A DNA stretch of 64,000 nucleotides. It comes from Embleya hyalina. Its GTDB lineage: Bacteria; Actinomycetota; Actinomycetes; Streptomycetales; Streptomycetaceae. Position numbers and translations under genes: made by a program. Positions 1 to 9,068 of this stretch are shown in pieces; the first letter of the stretch is position 1; each line of letters starts with the position of its first letter. Under the pieces are notes generated by a model that ran no database searches, had not been told where the DNA came from, and was given only the letters and a program-made list of their open reading frames with translations. Where the stretch lies: positions 62,001 to 126,000 of the forward strand of contig NZ_BIFH01000027.1 of NCBI RefSeq assembly GCF_003967355.1, read 5' to 3'.

Positions 1-147
1 CACGCAGGTCGGACCGCCCGTACCGGAACGGAAACGGCGCGAAAATCGGCGGAAATTCCACCGCCGTCGGCGCGGCGAAAGCCGATCCCCGGTCCGGCGG
101 GAGCCGACCCGCGGCCCACGCCCACCTCGGGATGGCACGATTGTGGC

Positions 148-987
148 GTGTCCACCACCGGAGCGCGCCCACTGCGCGCCAACGTGCAGGTCGTCGCCCA
201 CCGAGGCGCTTCCGACATCGTCCCCGAGCACACGCTCGCGGCCTATCTCCAGGCCATCGAGGACGGCGCCGACGCACTCGAATGCGATGTGCGACTGACC
301 GCCGACGGCCACCTGGTCTGCGTGCACGACCGCAAGGTCGACCGCACCTCCAACGGCCGCGGCATCGTCTCGACGCTGGAACTCGCGGAGTTGTCCGCGC
401 TCGACTTCGGCTCCTGGAAGGAATCCGGCGGGGAATCCGGCGTCGAACGCGAACACCCGGACGAGCCGGAGGCACCCGACTGGGACCGCACCTCCGTGCT
501 CACCCTGGAACGCCTGCTCGAACTCGTGGTCGACGCGCCGCGCACGGTGCGCCTGGCGATCGAGACCAAACACCCCACCCGGTACGCGGGCCTGGTCGAG
601 CGCCGGCTCGTCGACCTGCTGGAGCGCTTCGGCCTGGCCGAACCGGCCGACGAGGACCCGTCGCTGATCCGGGTGATGAGCTTTTCCCAGCTGTCCCTGC
701 GCCGGATGCGGCTGATGGCGCCCTCGCTGCCCACCGTGTTCCTGATGGAGCACGTCCCGCTGCTCTTCCGCGACGGCACGCTGCCCCGCGACGTGCGGAT
801 CGCCGGCCCCAGCATCGACATCGTCCGGGCCCATCCGCGCTACGTCGCCCGCCTGCACCGGGCCGGGCACCGGGTGCACGTGTGGACCGTGGACACCCCC
901 GAGGACGTCGAATTGTGCCTGCGGCTCGGCGTGGACGCGATCATCACGAATCGGCCACGACAGGTCTTGGCCCAGGTGTCCGGTTAG
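148..987 (+). CDS. Glycerophosphodiester phosphodiesterase family protein
   Basis: 279 aa GDPD/UgpQ-type TIM-barrel enzyme that hydrolyses glycerophosphodiesters to glycerol-3-phosphate and an alcohol. Catalytic residues of the family are visible: HRG at 18-20, the PEHT block with E27, ECD at 45-47 with E45 and D47, and VHD with H60. The C-terminal HVWTVD and the VDAIITNRP ending are also typical. No signal peptide is evident, so a cytoplasmic location is expected. GTG start (VSTTGARP). Length matches the family. It stands alone upstream of an ATP-binding protein. Family assignment is firm; substrate is unknown. Confidence 0.93.
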   Translation: MSTTGARPLRANVQVVAHRGASDIVPEHTLAAYLQAIEDGADALECDVRLTADGHLVCVHDRKVDRTSNGRGIVSTLELAELSALDFGSWKESGGESGVEREHPDEPEAPDWDRTSVLTLERLLELVVDAPRTVRLAIETKHPTRYAGLVERRLVDLLERFGLAEPADEDPSLIRVMSFSQLSLRRMRLMAPSLPTVFLMEHVPLLFRDGTLPRDVRIAGPSIDIVRAHPRYVARLHRAGHRVHVWTVDTPEDVELCLRLGVDAIITNRPRQVLAQVSG

Positions 988-1183
988 ACCCTATTGGGGG
1001 GCGTACGCTGGTAGCCTTTCGCGCCGTTATATCCGTCTTGGCGGGATCGCATACCCCTACACGCCCCTGCACGAGTCGGAGCGCGTGGCGCGCCCCCGTT
1101 TCCCGTCCGTCGGCATCGGGCATCTCAAGCCCGACGCGCGAGACATGTGCGCGAGGCAGGCGTGTGCACGAAGGAGGCCGGGG

Positions 1184-1663
1184 GTGGCAATGGTCGTGGC
1201 CCGTGGGGTGCCCGATTCCGCGGCGGTGTTGGTACCGCACGCTCCGGTCGGGGTGTCCGCGGCTCGGCACCGTCTCGCCACCGACCTCGACGACCGCGGC
1301 ATCGCCCGGGGCGTCGTGGACGACGCGGTGCTGATCCTCTCCGAATTGTTGAGCAACGCGCTGCGGCACGCCCGCGCGCTGCCCTCCGGCAACGTCCGCG
1401 CCGCGTGGTGGGTGCGCCCCGACGGCCTCCTCGCCATCGAGGTCACCGACGGCGGCAGTTCGACCCGCCCGCGCCAGGCCAGTCCGTCCCTGAGCGCGCA
1501 CGGCGGTCGAGGATTGTCGATCATCGGCACCCTCGCCGCCGACTGGGGCGTGCGCGGCACCCCCGACGAGGTCACCGTCTGGGCACTGGTCCCGATCGAG
1601 TCGCGCGCCGCCGACCGGCTGTGGGACGAATTCGACCTGGACGCGGTGGACCCGCTCGACTGA
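1184..1663 (+). CDS. RsbW-like ATP-binding protein (HATPase_c, anti-sigma kinase type)
   Basis: Single-domain GHKL ATPase of about 159 aa of the kind actinomycetes carry in many copies, related to anti-sigma factor kinases such as RsbW and SpoIIAB. The N-box reads ELLSNALRHAR with N58, the G1 box VTDGG is at 87-91 and the G2 box GGRGLSII at 107-114. GTG 1184 is chosen because an AAGGAGG Shine-Dalgarno lies six bases upstream. A longer reading frame to 1085 exists but has no ribosome site, and an ATG at 1190 is a second option. No sigma factor or anti-anti-sigma factor is adjacent, so the partner is unknown. Confidence 0.85.
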   Translation: MAMVVARGVPDSAAVLVPHAPVGVSAARHRLATDLDDRGIARGVVDDAVLILSELLSNALRHARALPSGNVRAAWWVRPDGLLAIEVTDGGSSTRPRQASPSLSAHGGRGLSIIGTLAADWGVRGTPDEVTVWALVPIESRAADRLWDEFDLDAVDPLD

Positions 1664-1810
1664 CCCGCCCCGACACCGAGGCACGGAGACCGCACGCTCG
1701 CCCTCGGCCGCGTGTTCGAGCGTCACCCCATGCCCGCGGAACTCAGTACCCTCGGACCCGGTGAGTCGTCGACCACCATCCCCCCGACACCGAGGCGGAG
1801 AGACCGCAGC

Positions 1811-2782
1811 ATGGGCAAGAAGGCCGCGCTGAAGGGCCACACCGGCAACAAGACCCAGACCGCAGCCGCCACGGGATCCGTCCCGGCCGTCGGCGGTCGC
1901 GAACCCTGCCCGTGCAACTCGGGCCGCCGGTACAAGGCGTGTCACGGGCGCGAGGCGGCCTCCGCCGCCGAGACGCTCGTTCTGCGTCCCTTCCAGGGAC
2001 TGCCGAACGAGTGCGACTGGATCGCGCTGCGCGAACTGGTCCCGGCCGCGACCGCGCGGCTCCGGCTCACCGGCGAGCACGCCGAGCAGACCGTCACGCT
2101 GGCGACCGTGCTGCCGATGGCCTGGCCCGCGCTGCGTCGCGCCGACGGCACCATCCTGGTCGGCCTGCAGACGCACACCAGTTCGGGCGACGTCTCCCGG
2201 GACCTGGCACACGCGTTGGAGCGGGCGCTCGCGCAGGAGGACGGCACGTCGGTGGCCCCCGGCCCGCTGCCCGAGTCCGGCGACCGCCTCCAGGACCTGC
2301 TCGACCCGTCCCACCCGCTGGAGATCACCGTCCACGAGGGCTTCGACTTCTGGGTGGACGACCCGACCGCGATGAACGCCGAGGTGAGCGCGTCGCTGGA
2401 GCGGGCGAACGCCGCGGCGATGCCGACCGTACGGCTGACCTCGGTCGACGCCGCGTACTGGTGCGGGACCACCGAGAAGAACCACCTGCGCTGGGTGATG
2501 CCGCACGCGGAGGAGGAACTGCTCGACGCGATCGCCCGACTGCACGCGGCCGGCGAGTCGAGTCTGGGCGAGGGCACCCGCTTCGTCGGCTCGTTCCGCG
2601 CGCACGGGCTGCTCGTCCCGGTGTGGGACCTGCCGACATCGATGTCCGCCGAGGACGTGGAGAAGCCGGCGCGCGAGTTCGGCGAACGTCTGGCCGCGGC
2701 GATGGCGGACACCAGCCCGCTGACGCCGCGTCAGCGCAGCGCCCGCAACGGCCTGCTGAACCGCCAGATCACCCTGAACTGA
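1811..2782 (+). CDS. DUF5926 family protein with SEC-C zinc motif
   Basis: 323 aa. A lysine-rich N-terminus (MGKKAALKGH) is followed by a SEC-C type metal-binding motif CPCNSGRRYKACH with C33, C35, C44 and H45. The SEC-C motif occurs at the end of SecA and in many stand-alone proteins, where it binds zinc. The remaining 270 residues match the actinobacterial DUF5926 pattern as I recall it and have no assigned function. Start at ATG 1811 because the conserved-looking MGKK sequence begins here; an upstream in-frame ATG at 1712 would add 33 unlikely residues. A perfect hairpin follows the stop. Confidence 0.85.
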   Translation: MGKKAALKGHTGNKTQTAAATGSVPAVGGREPCPCNSGRRYKACHGREAASAAETLVLRPFQGLPNECDWIALRELVPAATARLRLTGEHAEQTVTLATVLPMAWPALRRADGTILVGLQTHTSSGDVSRDLAHALERALAQEDGTSVAPGPLPESGDRLQDLLDPSHPLEITVHEGFDFWVDDPTAMNAEVSASLERANAAAMPTVRLTSVDAAYWCGTTEKNHLRWVMPHAEEELLDAIARLHAAGESSLGEGTRFVGSFRAHGLLVPVWDLPTSMSAEDVEKPAREFGERLAAAMADTSPLTPRQRSARNGLLNRQITLN

Positions 2783-2797
2783 ACCGAACCGACCCGT

Positions 2798-2837
2798 ACG
2801 CGAGCACCCGGATCGACCCCGATCCGGGTGCTCGCGT
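2798..2837. terminator. Bidirectional hairpin terminator
   Basis: Perfect 18-bp stem (2798-2815 pairing with 2820-2837) with a four-base loop, placed between the convergent SEC-C protein gene and the sensor kinase gene. There is no U-tract, as is common in high-GC actinobacteria. It could serve both strands. Confidence 0.8.
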
Positions 2838-2894
2838 GATCCGCGCCTGCCGCGCCGACCGAACACCGGACGGGCGGCCGGCCCAAACCGCGCC

Positions 2895-4706
2895 CTAGCC
2901 GGATTCCGCGACTCGGGGCACCAGCGACGGCGAGCCCGCGACCGCGCCCTTCGCCCCGGAGCCCTCGCCCTTCACCCCGACGGCCTCCGCCTTCGCCCCG
3001 ACGGCCTCCGTCTTCGTCCCGGAAGACGACGCGCCGTCCTCCGAGCGTGCCTCCACGACCGCCGCCGGCAGCTCGACCACGACCGTCAGGCCCGCCCCCG
3101 GCTCGGTCTCGATCCGCACCTCGCCCCGGTTGGCGGCCACGCCCGCCCACACGATGGCCATGCCCAGCCCACTGCCGGTGGCCGAACCGGCGCCCGCCGG
3201 GCCGTTCGCACCGTGCTCCCGCGCGGCCCGGAAGAAGCGGTCGAAGATGCGCTCGGCATCCTGCGGTCGCATCCCCGGCCCCTCGTCGCGCACCCGCAAC
3301 ACGACCCGCCGCTCCCGGCGGTCGCCCCTCCCCTCGCCCTCGGACACCGACACGTGCACGGCCGCGGACACCGGCGTATGCGTGCGCACGTTGGCCAGCA
3401 GATTGCCGACGATCTGGCGCAGCGTCGTCTCGTCGGCCAGCGCCACACACGCGTCGGGTGTGTCCACGTGCACCGGCCGGTCCGGCTGCTGCGCGCTCAG
3501 GTCGGCGACCGCGTCGCGCACCACGCACACCAGGTCGATCGGCCGCGACAACAACCGCGGACGCTGGTCCAGCCGGGCCAGCGCCAGCAGTTCGTCGACC
3601 AGCCGGGCCATGCGCTCCGCCTCGGCCGCCATCCGGCCCAGCGCCCGGGTGCGTTCCTCCTCCGACGCCAACATGCCCTTCTCGTACAGCTGCAGGTAAC
3701 CGCGGATCGCCGCCAGCGGCGTACGCAGCTCGTGCGACGCGTCGGCCACGAACCGCTTGAGATGCGACGCCGCGTGCTCGCGGATCTCGAACGCCGACTC
3801 GACCTGCTGCAACATCGCGTTCAACGCGGTCCGCAGCTGCTCGACCTCGCTGAACGAACGTTTGCGCGTACCCACACGCGCGGACAGGTCGGGCCGGTCC
3901 GGGCCGCCCTCGGCGATGCCCGACGCCGTCTCGACCATGTCCTCCAGGGGTCGCAGCCGCCACCGGGCACCGAAGTACATGAATGCGCCGAGCAGCACCA
4001 ACAGGGCGCCTCCGGCCAACAGTTCGAAGTGCACCACCTTGTCCACCACGCGGTCGACGTCCTCGGTCGAGTGGGCGAGCAGGATGTGGTTGCCGTCGCC
4101 GAGGCGTGCCGAGACGACCCGGTAGTGCTCGCCCGCGAGCGAGATGGCGCGCGGTCGGTCGTGCCACGCCGGGTCGCCCGGATTCCGGACCACGGCCGCC
4201 AGGGCCCGCTGCAGGGAGTCGGGTCCCCGGACGCCGACCGCCAGGGCCGTGCCCCGCCCGTCCACCACCGCGAAGGTCTTGCCGTCGAGACCGGCCGACA
4301 TCAGCGCCTCACGCAGGCTCGCGGTCGAGGACAGCAGCGACAACTGCGCGGTGTTGATACCGGTCCGCTCGATGCCGGTCCGGCCCGCGATCAGGTCCTC
4401 GTCGACGCGGGACTCCAGGTAGTGCCGAATGCCCATCATGCTGAACCAGATCAGCAGCGCCAGTCCGATCGCGAGCACCGCGATGCTGCTCAGCGCCAGG
4501 TGCGCCCGCATGGCGACGATGTGCGGGCGCTGCCGGGCCCGGCGCAGGAACCCCCGCCCCCGCGAACCCGGCGGCACGAGCTCGTTGCAGCTCTCCTTCC
4601 GGCGCTTCCCCTCGCGGCGCCGAAATCGCCCGCGCGGTCGCCCGCCCGACCCGCCCGGCCCGCCCGACGTGCCCGCGTCACCCCGCTCCCCGCGCCCGCC
4701 GCTCAT
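2895..4706 (-). CDS. Membrane sensor histidine kinase
   Basis: 603 aa. A basic N-terminal tail is followed by TM1 about 68-92, an extracytoplasmic sensor region about 93-224, TM2 about 225-246 and a HAMP linker. The HisKA motif SHELRTP has phospho-acceptor H325. ATPase boxes follow: the N-box around N435/N439, DEGPG at 474-478 and GSGLG at 511-515. ATG 4706 overlaps the response-regulator TGA by 4 bp, so the pair is translationally coupled. The last 40 residues form a degenerate repeat (EAVGAK/AEAVGVK/GEGSGAK) that is absent from typical kinases. Stimulus unknown; the divergent MMPL transporter is a plausible target. Confidence 0.92.
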   Translation of the reverse strand: MSGGRGERGDAGTSGGPGGSGGRPRGRFRRREGKRRKESCNELVPPGSRGRGFLRRARQRPHIVAMRAHLALSSIAVLAIGLALLIWFSMMGIRHYLESRVDEDLIAGRTGIERTGINTAQLSLLSSTASLREALMSAGLDGKTFAVVDGRGTALAVGVRGPDSLQRALAAVVRNPGDPAWHDRPRAISLAGEHYRVVSARLGDGNHILLAHSTEDVDRVVDKVVHFELLAGGALLVLLGAFMYFGARWRLRPLEDMVETASGIAEGGPDRPDLSARVGTRKRSFSEVEQLRTALNAMLQQVESAFEIREHAASHLKRFVADASHELRTPLAAIRGYLQLYEKGMLASEEERTRALGRMAAEAERMARLVDELLALARLDQRPRLLSRPIDLVCVVRDAVADLSAQQPDRPVHVDTPDACVALADETTLRQIVGNLLANVRTHTPVSAAVHVSVSEGEGRGDRRERRVVLRVRDEGPGMRPQDAERIFDRFFRAAREHGANGPAGAGSATGSGLGMAIVWAGVAANRGEVRIETEPGAGLTVVVELPAAVVEARSEDGASSSGTKTEAVGAKAEAVGVKGEGSGAKGAVAGSPSLVPRVAESG

Positions 4707-5449
4707 GCCCCGCGATCCGCCGTCCGGCGCAGCCCGTACCCCACACCCCGCCGCGTGGTGATCAGCGGCGGCCCGTCCGGCACGAGCGGATCGAGCTTGC
4801 GGCGCAGATAGGAGATGTACGTCTCCACCACCGTCGACTCCACCACGTGCTCGTACCGCCACACCTCGCGCAGCAGTTGCTCCTTCGGCACGATCCGGTC
4901 GCCGTGCCGGATCAGGTGGCGCAGCAGCGCGAACTCGGTCGGGGTCAGCTCCACGCCGCGACCGCCCCGGCGCGCGGTGTACGTCGCCTCGTCCAACTCC
5001 AGGTCGCCGTGCCGCAGTACGGGCGGCGGCGGGGGCGGCGGCGTGCTCTCGTCCGGCGTCGGCCGGGTGCGCCGCAGCACCGCACGTGTACGGGCGACCA
5101 GTTCGTCGACGTTGAACGGCTTGGTGATGTAGTCGTCGCCGCCGAGGGTGAGCCCCTTGACCACGTCGGCGGGCGAGTCCCGGGCGGTGAGGAACACGAC
5201 CGCGATCTCCGGTCGTTCGGCGCGCAGCACGCGGCACACCTGGCGTCCGTCGCCGTCGGGGAGCGAGATGTCGAGGAGCACGACGTCGGGCCGCGCCGTA
5301 CGGGCCGCCGCCAGAGCCGCGTGCACACCGTCGGCCGTGACCACCTCGAACCCGTGGAACCGCAGGGTGATCGCCAGGACGTCGGCGATGCTCGGCTCGT
5401 CCTCGACGACCAGGACCGTGGCGCCCGCGCGCGGCTGACTGCTGCTCAT
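4703..5449 (-). CDS. OmpR/PhoB-type response regulator
   Basis: 248 aa. The receiver domain (about 10-125) carries acidic pair E16/D17, phospho-acceptor D60 (VVLLDISLPDGDG), T88 and K110 (YITKPF). A proline-rich linker with seven consecutive prolines joins it to a C-terminal winged helix (LTPTEFALLRHLIRH, ending RGVGYGLR) that binds DNA. ATG 5449 is used; a short upstream extension from an earlier ATG lacks support. It is first in a two-gene operon with the kinase and is read divergently from the MMPL gene across 159 bp. Confidence 0.93.
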   Translation of the reverse strand: MSSSQPRAGATVLVVEDEPSIADVLAITLRFHGFEVVTADGVHAALAAARTARPDVVLLDISLPDGDGRQVCRVLRAERPEIAVVFLTARDSPADVVKGLTLGGDDYITKPFNVDELVARTRAVLRRTRPTPDESTPPPPPPPVLRHGDLELDEATYTARRGGRGVELTPTEFALLRHLIRHGDRIVPKEQLLREVWRYEHVVESTVVETYISYLRRKLDPLVPDGPPLITTRRGVGYGLRRTADRGA

Positions 5450-5608
5450 GTGCCCAGTATCCGGGGGAAGTTTGCGGAACCCCATGGGACAGCTTGAGAG
5501 CTTCCTGTGAGTCGATCGTGCGCCGGCCGGGCGACCCACCGCGCCCGACCAGTCTGGCCCCAGGACGCACGACCGGGCCGCGAGGCCCGCACGAGGAAGG
5601 AATCGACT
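5450..5608. promoter_or_regulatory. Divergent promoter region, two-component system / MMPL transporter
   Basis: 159 bp between the divergent starts of the response regulator and the MMPL transporter. A GAGGAAGG ribosome site for the transporter lies at 5593-5600. No convincing operator repeat was found by eye, although this is where autoregulation by the response regulator would be expected. Confidence 0.4.
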
Positions 5609-7849
5609 ATGGCGGCCTGGGCGCGATGGTGTCTCAAACATCGGTGGACGGTGCTGCTGCTGTGGGCGGCCGCGCTGTTCGGAACGGTCGCGGCGAGCGC
5701 GGCCGCGGGCAGCGCGTACTCCAACGTGTTCAAGATCCCCGGGACCGAGTCGTCGACCGCGTACGAGCGCCTGCAGAAGGCCTTTCCCGACGCGTCCGGC
5801 GATGTGGACAACGTGGTGTGGCAAACCGAACGGGGCAGCGTGCACGACGCCGCGGTCCGCGACCGGATGACCGCGCTGCTCGCCGACATCGCGCGGATGC
5901 CCGACGTCGGCCGCGTGGTCGGGCCGTACGACGCGGAGGGTGCCGCCCAGGTGAGCAAGGACGGCCGGATCGCGTTCGCCCAGGTCACCTTCGTCAAGCA
6001 GCAGTTCGAGCTGGAGACCGGGAATCTCAAGGACCTGATCGATCGCGCCGAGGCGGCTCGGGCGCCCGGACTGCGCGTCGAACTCGGCGGGCCCGCGATC
6101 GAGGCCGCCCAGGAACCGCCGGCCGGACTCGCCGAGACCGTGGGTGTGGTCGCGGCGGGCGTCATCCTCTTCCTCGCCTTCGGTTCCCTGTTCGCGATGC
6201 TGCTCCCGCTGATCAGCGGGGTGTTCGCGGTCGGTACCGGGATCGCGTCGGTGATCCTGCTCAGCCACGTCACCGACATCCCCGAGACCGCGACACTGCT
6301 CGGCAGCCTGATCGGGCTCGGCGTGGGCATCGACTACGCCCTGTTCATCGTGACCCGGCATCGCAACGGCCTCAAGGCCGGGCTCACCCCCGAGAAGGCC
6401 GCGATACGGGCGCTGGACACCTCCGGCCGGGCCGTGGTGTTCGCCGGCGGCACGGTGTGCATCGCGCTGCTCGCGCTGTTCACCGTCGACATCACCCTGT
6501 TCGACGGCATCGCGATCAGCACCACGCTCGTCGTGGTGCTCACCGTGCTCGCCTCCTCCACCCTGCTGCCCGCGCTGCTCGGCCTGCTCGGCCCGCGTGT
6601 GCTCAGCCGCCGGGAACGTCGGCAGTTGGCCGAGCGGTCCGCGGCCGGCGGTGCCCTGCCGAGCGAGGAGGTCGGGCGCGCCGCCGCGCGCTGGGCGCGC
6701 CTGGTGCAGCGTCGCCCCCGCACCCTGGGACTGGTCGCGCTGGTGGTCATGGGGCTGCTGGCGATCCCGGCCCTGTCACTCCGGCTCGGCGCCAACGACC
6801 AGGGCAATCAGCCCACTTCCCAGACCGTGCGCAAGGCCTACGACATGCTCGCCGAGGGCTTCGGCCCGGGCTTCAACGGCCCGCTGCTGATGGTCGCCGA
6901 GCTGCACGGTCCGCAGGACCGGCAGGCGCTGGACACGCTGATCGCCGATGTCCGCCGCACCCCCGGCGTGGTGCGCGTGGTCGAGGCGCCGGTGCCCGCC
7001 GACGCCGGCGGCCTCGCCGCCGAGACCCGGGCCATCCAGGTCGTACCGTCCACCTCGCCGCAGGCCGAGGCCACCGACAAGCTGATCGACACCCTGCGCG
7101 ACCGCACCGTGCCCACCGCCGCCGAGGGCAGCACGCTGAAGGTGCACATCGGCGGCGAGACCGCGTTGCAGAAGGACTTCGCCGCCGTGGTCGGCGACCG
7201 CATGCCGGGGTTCATCGCCCTGATCGTGGGGCTGGGCGCGCTGCTGATGCTGATCGCCTTCCGCAGTCTGCTGGTACCGCTGACCGGCGCGCTGATGAAC
7301 CTGATCGCCGCGTGCGCGTCGTTCGGCCTGCTGGTCGCGATCTTCCAGTGGGGCTGGGGGATGGACCTGCTCGGGCTGGGCAAGGAGGGGCCGATCATCT
7401 CCTTCCTGCCGGTCATCATGCTGCCGCTGCTGTTCGGGCTCTCGATGGACTACCAGGTCTTCCTGGTCAGCCGGATGCACGAGGAGTGGCTGCACACCGG
7501 CGACAACGCCCGGGCGGTGCGTGTGGGTCAGGCCGGCACCGGGCGGGTGATCAACTCGGCCGCGCTCATCATGATCTTCGTGTTCTCCTCGTTCGTGCTC
7601 AGCGGCGACCGCGGCGCGATGATGGCCGGGCTCGGCCTGGCGGGCGCGGTCGCACTGGACGCGTTCATCCTGCGCATGTTGCTCGTCCCCGCCCTGATGC
7701 ACCTCCTCGGCCGCGCCAACTGGTGGTTGCCCGGATGGCTCGACCGCGTATTGCCGCATGTGGCGGTGGACCCGCCCGAGCGGCCCGTCGGCGGCTCGCC
7801 GGGCGGCGCCGAGGACCCGCGCGAGGAGATGGTGCCGGCCGGTCGATAG
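5609..7849 (+). CDS. MMPL/RND-superfamily transporter
   Basis: 746 aa integral membrane exporter with the duplicated MMPL architecture. A first TM near residue 15 is followed by a large extracytoplasmic domain, a TM bundle containing GVGIDYALFIVTRHR, a second extracytoplasmic domain, and a second bundle with LSMDYQVFLVSRMHEEW. The two charged D-Y motifs are the proton-relay signature of the family. ATG 5609 has a GAGGAAGG site eight bases upstream. In actinomycetes such proteins export lipids, siderophores or drugs, but the cargo cannot be read from sequence. It is divergent from the two-component operon and is followed by a strong terminator. Confidence 0.92.
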   Translation: MAAWARWCLKHRWTVLLLWAAALFGTVAASAAAGSAYSNVFKIPGTESSTAYERLQKAFPDASGDVDNVVWQTERGSVHDAAVRDRMTALLADIARMPDVGRVVGPYDAEGAAQVSKDGRIAFAQVTFVKQQFELETGNLKDLIDRAEAARAPGLRVELGGPAIEAAQEPPAGLAETVGVVAAGVILFLAFGSLFAMLLPLISGVFAVGTGIASVILLSHVTDIPETATLLGSLIGLGVGIDYALFIVTRHRNGLKAGLTPEKAAIRALDTSGRAVVFAGGTVCIALLALFTVDITLFDGIAISTTLVVVLTVLASSTLLPALLGLLGPRVLSRRERRQLAERSAAGGALPSEEVGRAAARWARLVQRRPRTLGLVALVVMGLLAIPALSLRLGANDQGNQPTSQTVRKAYDMLAEGFGPGFNGPLLMVAELHGPQDRQALDTLIADVRRTPGVVRVVEAPVPADAGGLAAETRAIQVVPSTSPQAEATDKLIDTLRDRTVPTAAEGSTLKVHIGGETALQKDFAAVVGDRMPGFIALIVGLGALLMLIAFRSLLVPLTGALMNLIAACASFGLLVAIFQWGWGMDLLGLGKEGPIISFLPVIMLPLLFGLSMDYQVFLVSRMHEEWLHTGDNARAVRVGQAGTGRVINSAALIMIFVFSSFVLSGDRGAMMAGLGLAGAVALDAFILRMLLVPALMHLLGRANWWLPGWLDRVLPHVAVDPPERPVGGSPGGAEDPREEMVPAGR

Positions 7850-7897
7850 CGGACCGGGTCCGGCCGGGGCGCCCGCGTCGGCGCCGGTCCGAAAGTC

Positions 7898-7928
7898 GCC
7901 CGCACGCCCGGCGAACGGGCGTGCGGGC
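7898..7928 (+). terminator. Hairpin terminator after MMPL gene
   Basis: Perfect 13-bp stem (7898-7910 with 7916-7928) with a 5-base loop GCGAA, 48 bp after the MMPL stop codon. Confidence 0.8.
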
Positions 7929-8197
7929 TCGGTCACGACCGGCCGACGAGGCCCCCGGATTGGAGATCCGCCGGCTTGTTGTTACCTTTGAAGCAGCTCG
8001 GTCGCTGATGCATCCCCCGTCTTCAGCGGCCGGGCCTTTCGATTTTCCGGGTCTTTTCCCGCTTTCGCGCCGCGCTCTTTCCGCATCGACCGACTGGGAA
8101 TTCCTGCACCGTTCCGCAGTGAATTCTTCGCATTCGTCGGCTGCGGTCCGGGTCGCATTCGGCGTGGCGCCGAACCACGTTTCGCGATCCCGCGGGC
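7929..8197. other. Non-coding stretch, comparatively AT- and pyrimidine-rich
   Basis: No convincing gene on either strand. The composition is visibly less GC-rich than the flanks (runs such as TTTCGATTTTCC, and GAATTC twice). It lies 3' of both the MMPL gene and the convergent secreted-protein gene, so it may be decayed coding sequence or a long 3' region. Confidence 0.4.
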
Positions 8198-8821
8198 TCA
8201 GCGCTGAGCGGTCGCCGACCCCGAACGGAGCAGCTTGGTCAGGCCGTCCTTGGAGGCCAACTCGGCCACCGCGGACCAGCCGTCGAGGCTCTTGGCCGTG
8301 CGCACGCGCGGGCCGTCGCAGCGGCCCTCGGTGTCCTTGGCCTCGACCGCGCAGGTCACCCGCAGCGTGGTGCCGCCGGGCTGGAGCACGCTCATCACCA
8401 GCAACAGCGGCTCGGGCGTGGGGTTTCGGTAGTAGACCCGGCCCCATGCCTCCGAGCCGTCGCGCTCGACACAGGTCTGCGCGCGCACGCCCTTGGGGCC
8501 GTCGATCGCCTTGCCGCACACGCTCTCCGTGCCGGCGGCCAGCGAAGTGGCCGCGGGTGTCCCGGACTTCGCGGCGGGCTTGCCACCGAGCAGTTCGAGC
8601 AGTCCGGCCGAGCCGGAACGGTCGCCCTCGGCGACACCGTTGCCGAAGTCGGCGGCCTTGTTCGCGCTCGGGCGGGTACTCGGTCCCGAGTCGGCGGTGT
8701 GGCGGCCCTTGTCCGGGCCCACCGAATCCGCGGACGCGGCGGCGAGCGGGACGACGAGGCACAGGCCCACGACCGCGCCCAGGGCCACGGTGCGGACGTG
8801 ACCGGTGCGTGGGCGCTGCAT
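8198..8821 (-). CDS. Secreted protein of unknown function
   Basis: 207 aa. N-terminus with basic start (MQRPRTGHVR), hydrophobic core and an AxA-type cleavage region (AAASADS near residue 32) indicates a Sec signal peptide. The mature part starts with a low-complexity Ser/Pro/Gly segment and ends in a domain of about 110 residues with four cysteines (near VCGKA, QTCVER, VTCAVE and GRCDG) that could form two disulfides outside the cell. I recognise no family. Monocistronic. No enzyme motif is visible. Confidence 0.7.
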   Translation of the reverse strand: MQRPRTGHVRTVALGAVVGLCLVVPLAAASADSVGPDKGRHTADSGPSTRPSANKAADFGNGVAEGDRSGSAGLLELLGGKPAAKSGTPAATSLAAGTESVCGKAIDGPKGVRAQTCVERDGSEAWGRVYYRNPTPEPLLLVMSVLQPGGTTLRVTCAVEAKDTEGRCDGPRVRTAKSLDGWSAVAELASKDGLTKLLRSGSATAQR

Positions 8822-9068
8822 GGTGTCTCCTAGCGCGCGAAGCCCCCTTCCACATCCGGCCCGACGAGCGGGACTTCGGTGCGGAACGGGGCCGGAATGA
8901 TCGGCGCGCCGAGCCTATCGCGCCGCCACGACGTGCAGCGATCACCACATGTTGCGGTTACGCCACAACGATCACTCCACCGCGTGACGGCGCTCCCTCT
9001 TCGCGCCCGGGATCGGGCTGTACGGATCGGGCTGTGCAGGTCGTGTTGTGCGGGTCGGGCGGTCCGGA

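Noticed and set aside
4703-6361. Long minus-strand open frame extending the response regulator to 552 codons
   Set aside because: The extension lies opposite the MMPL gene and shows arginine/proline-rich shadow composition; the real start is ATG 5449.
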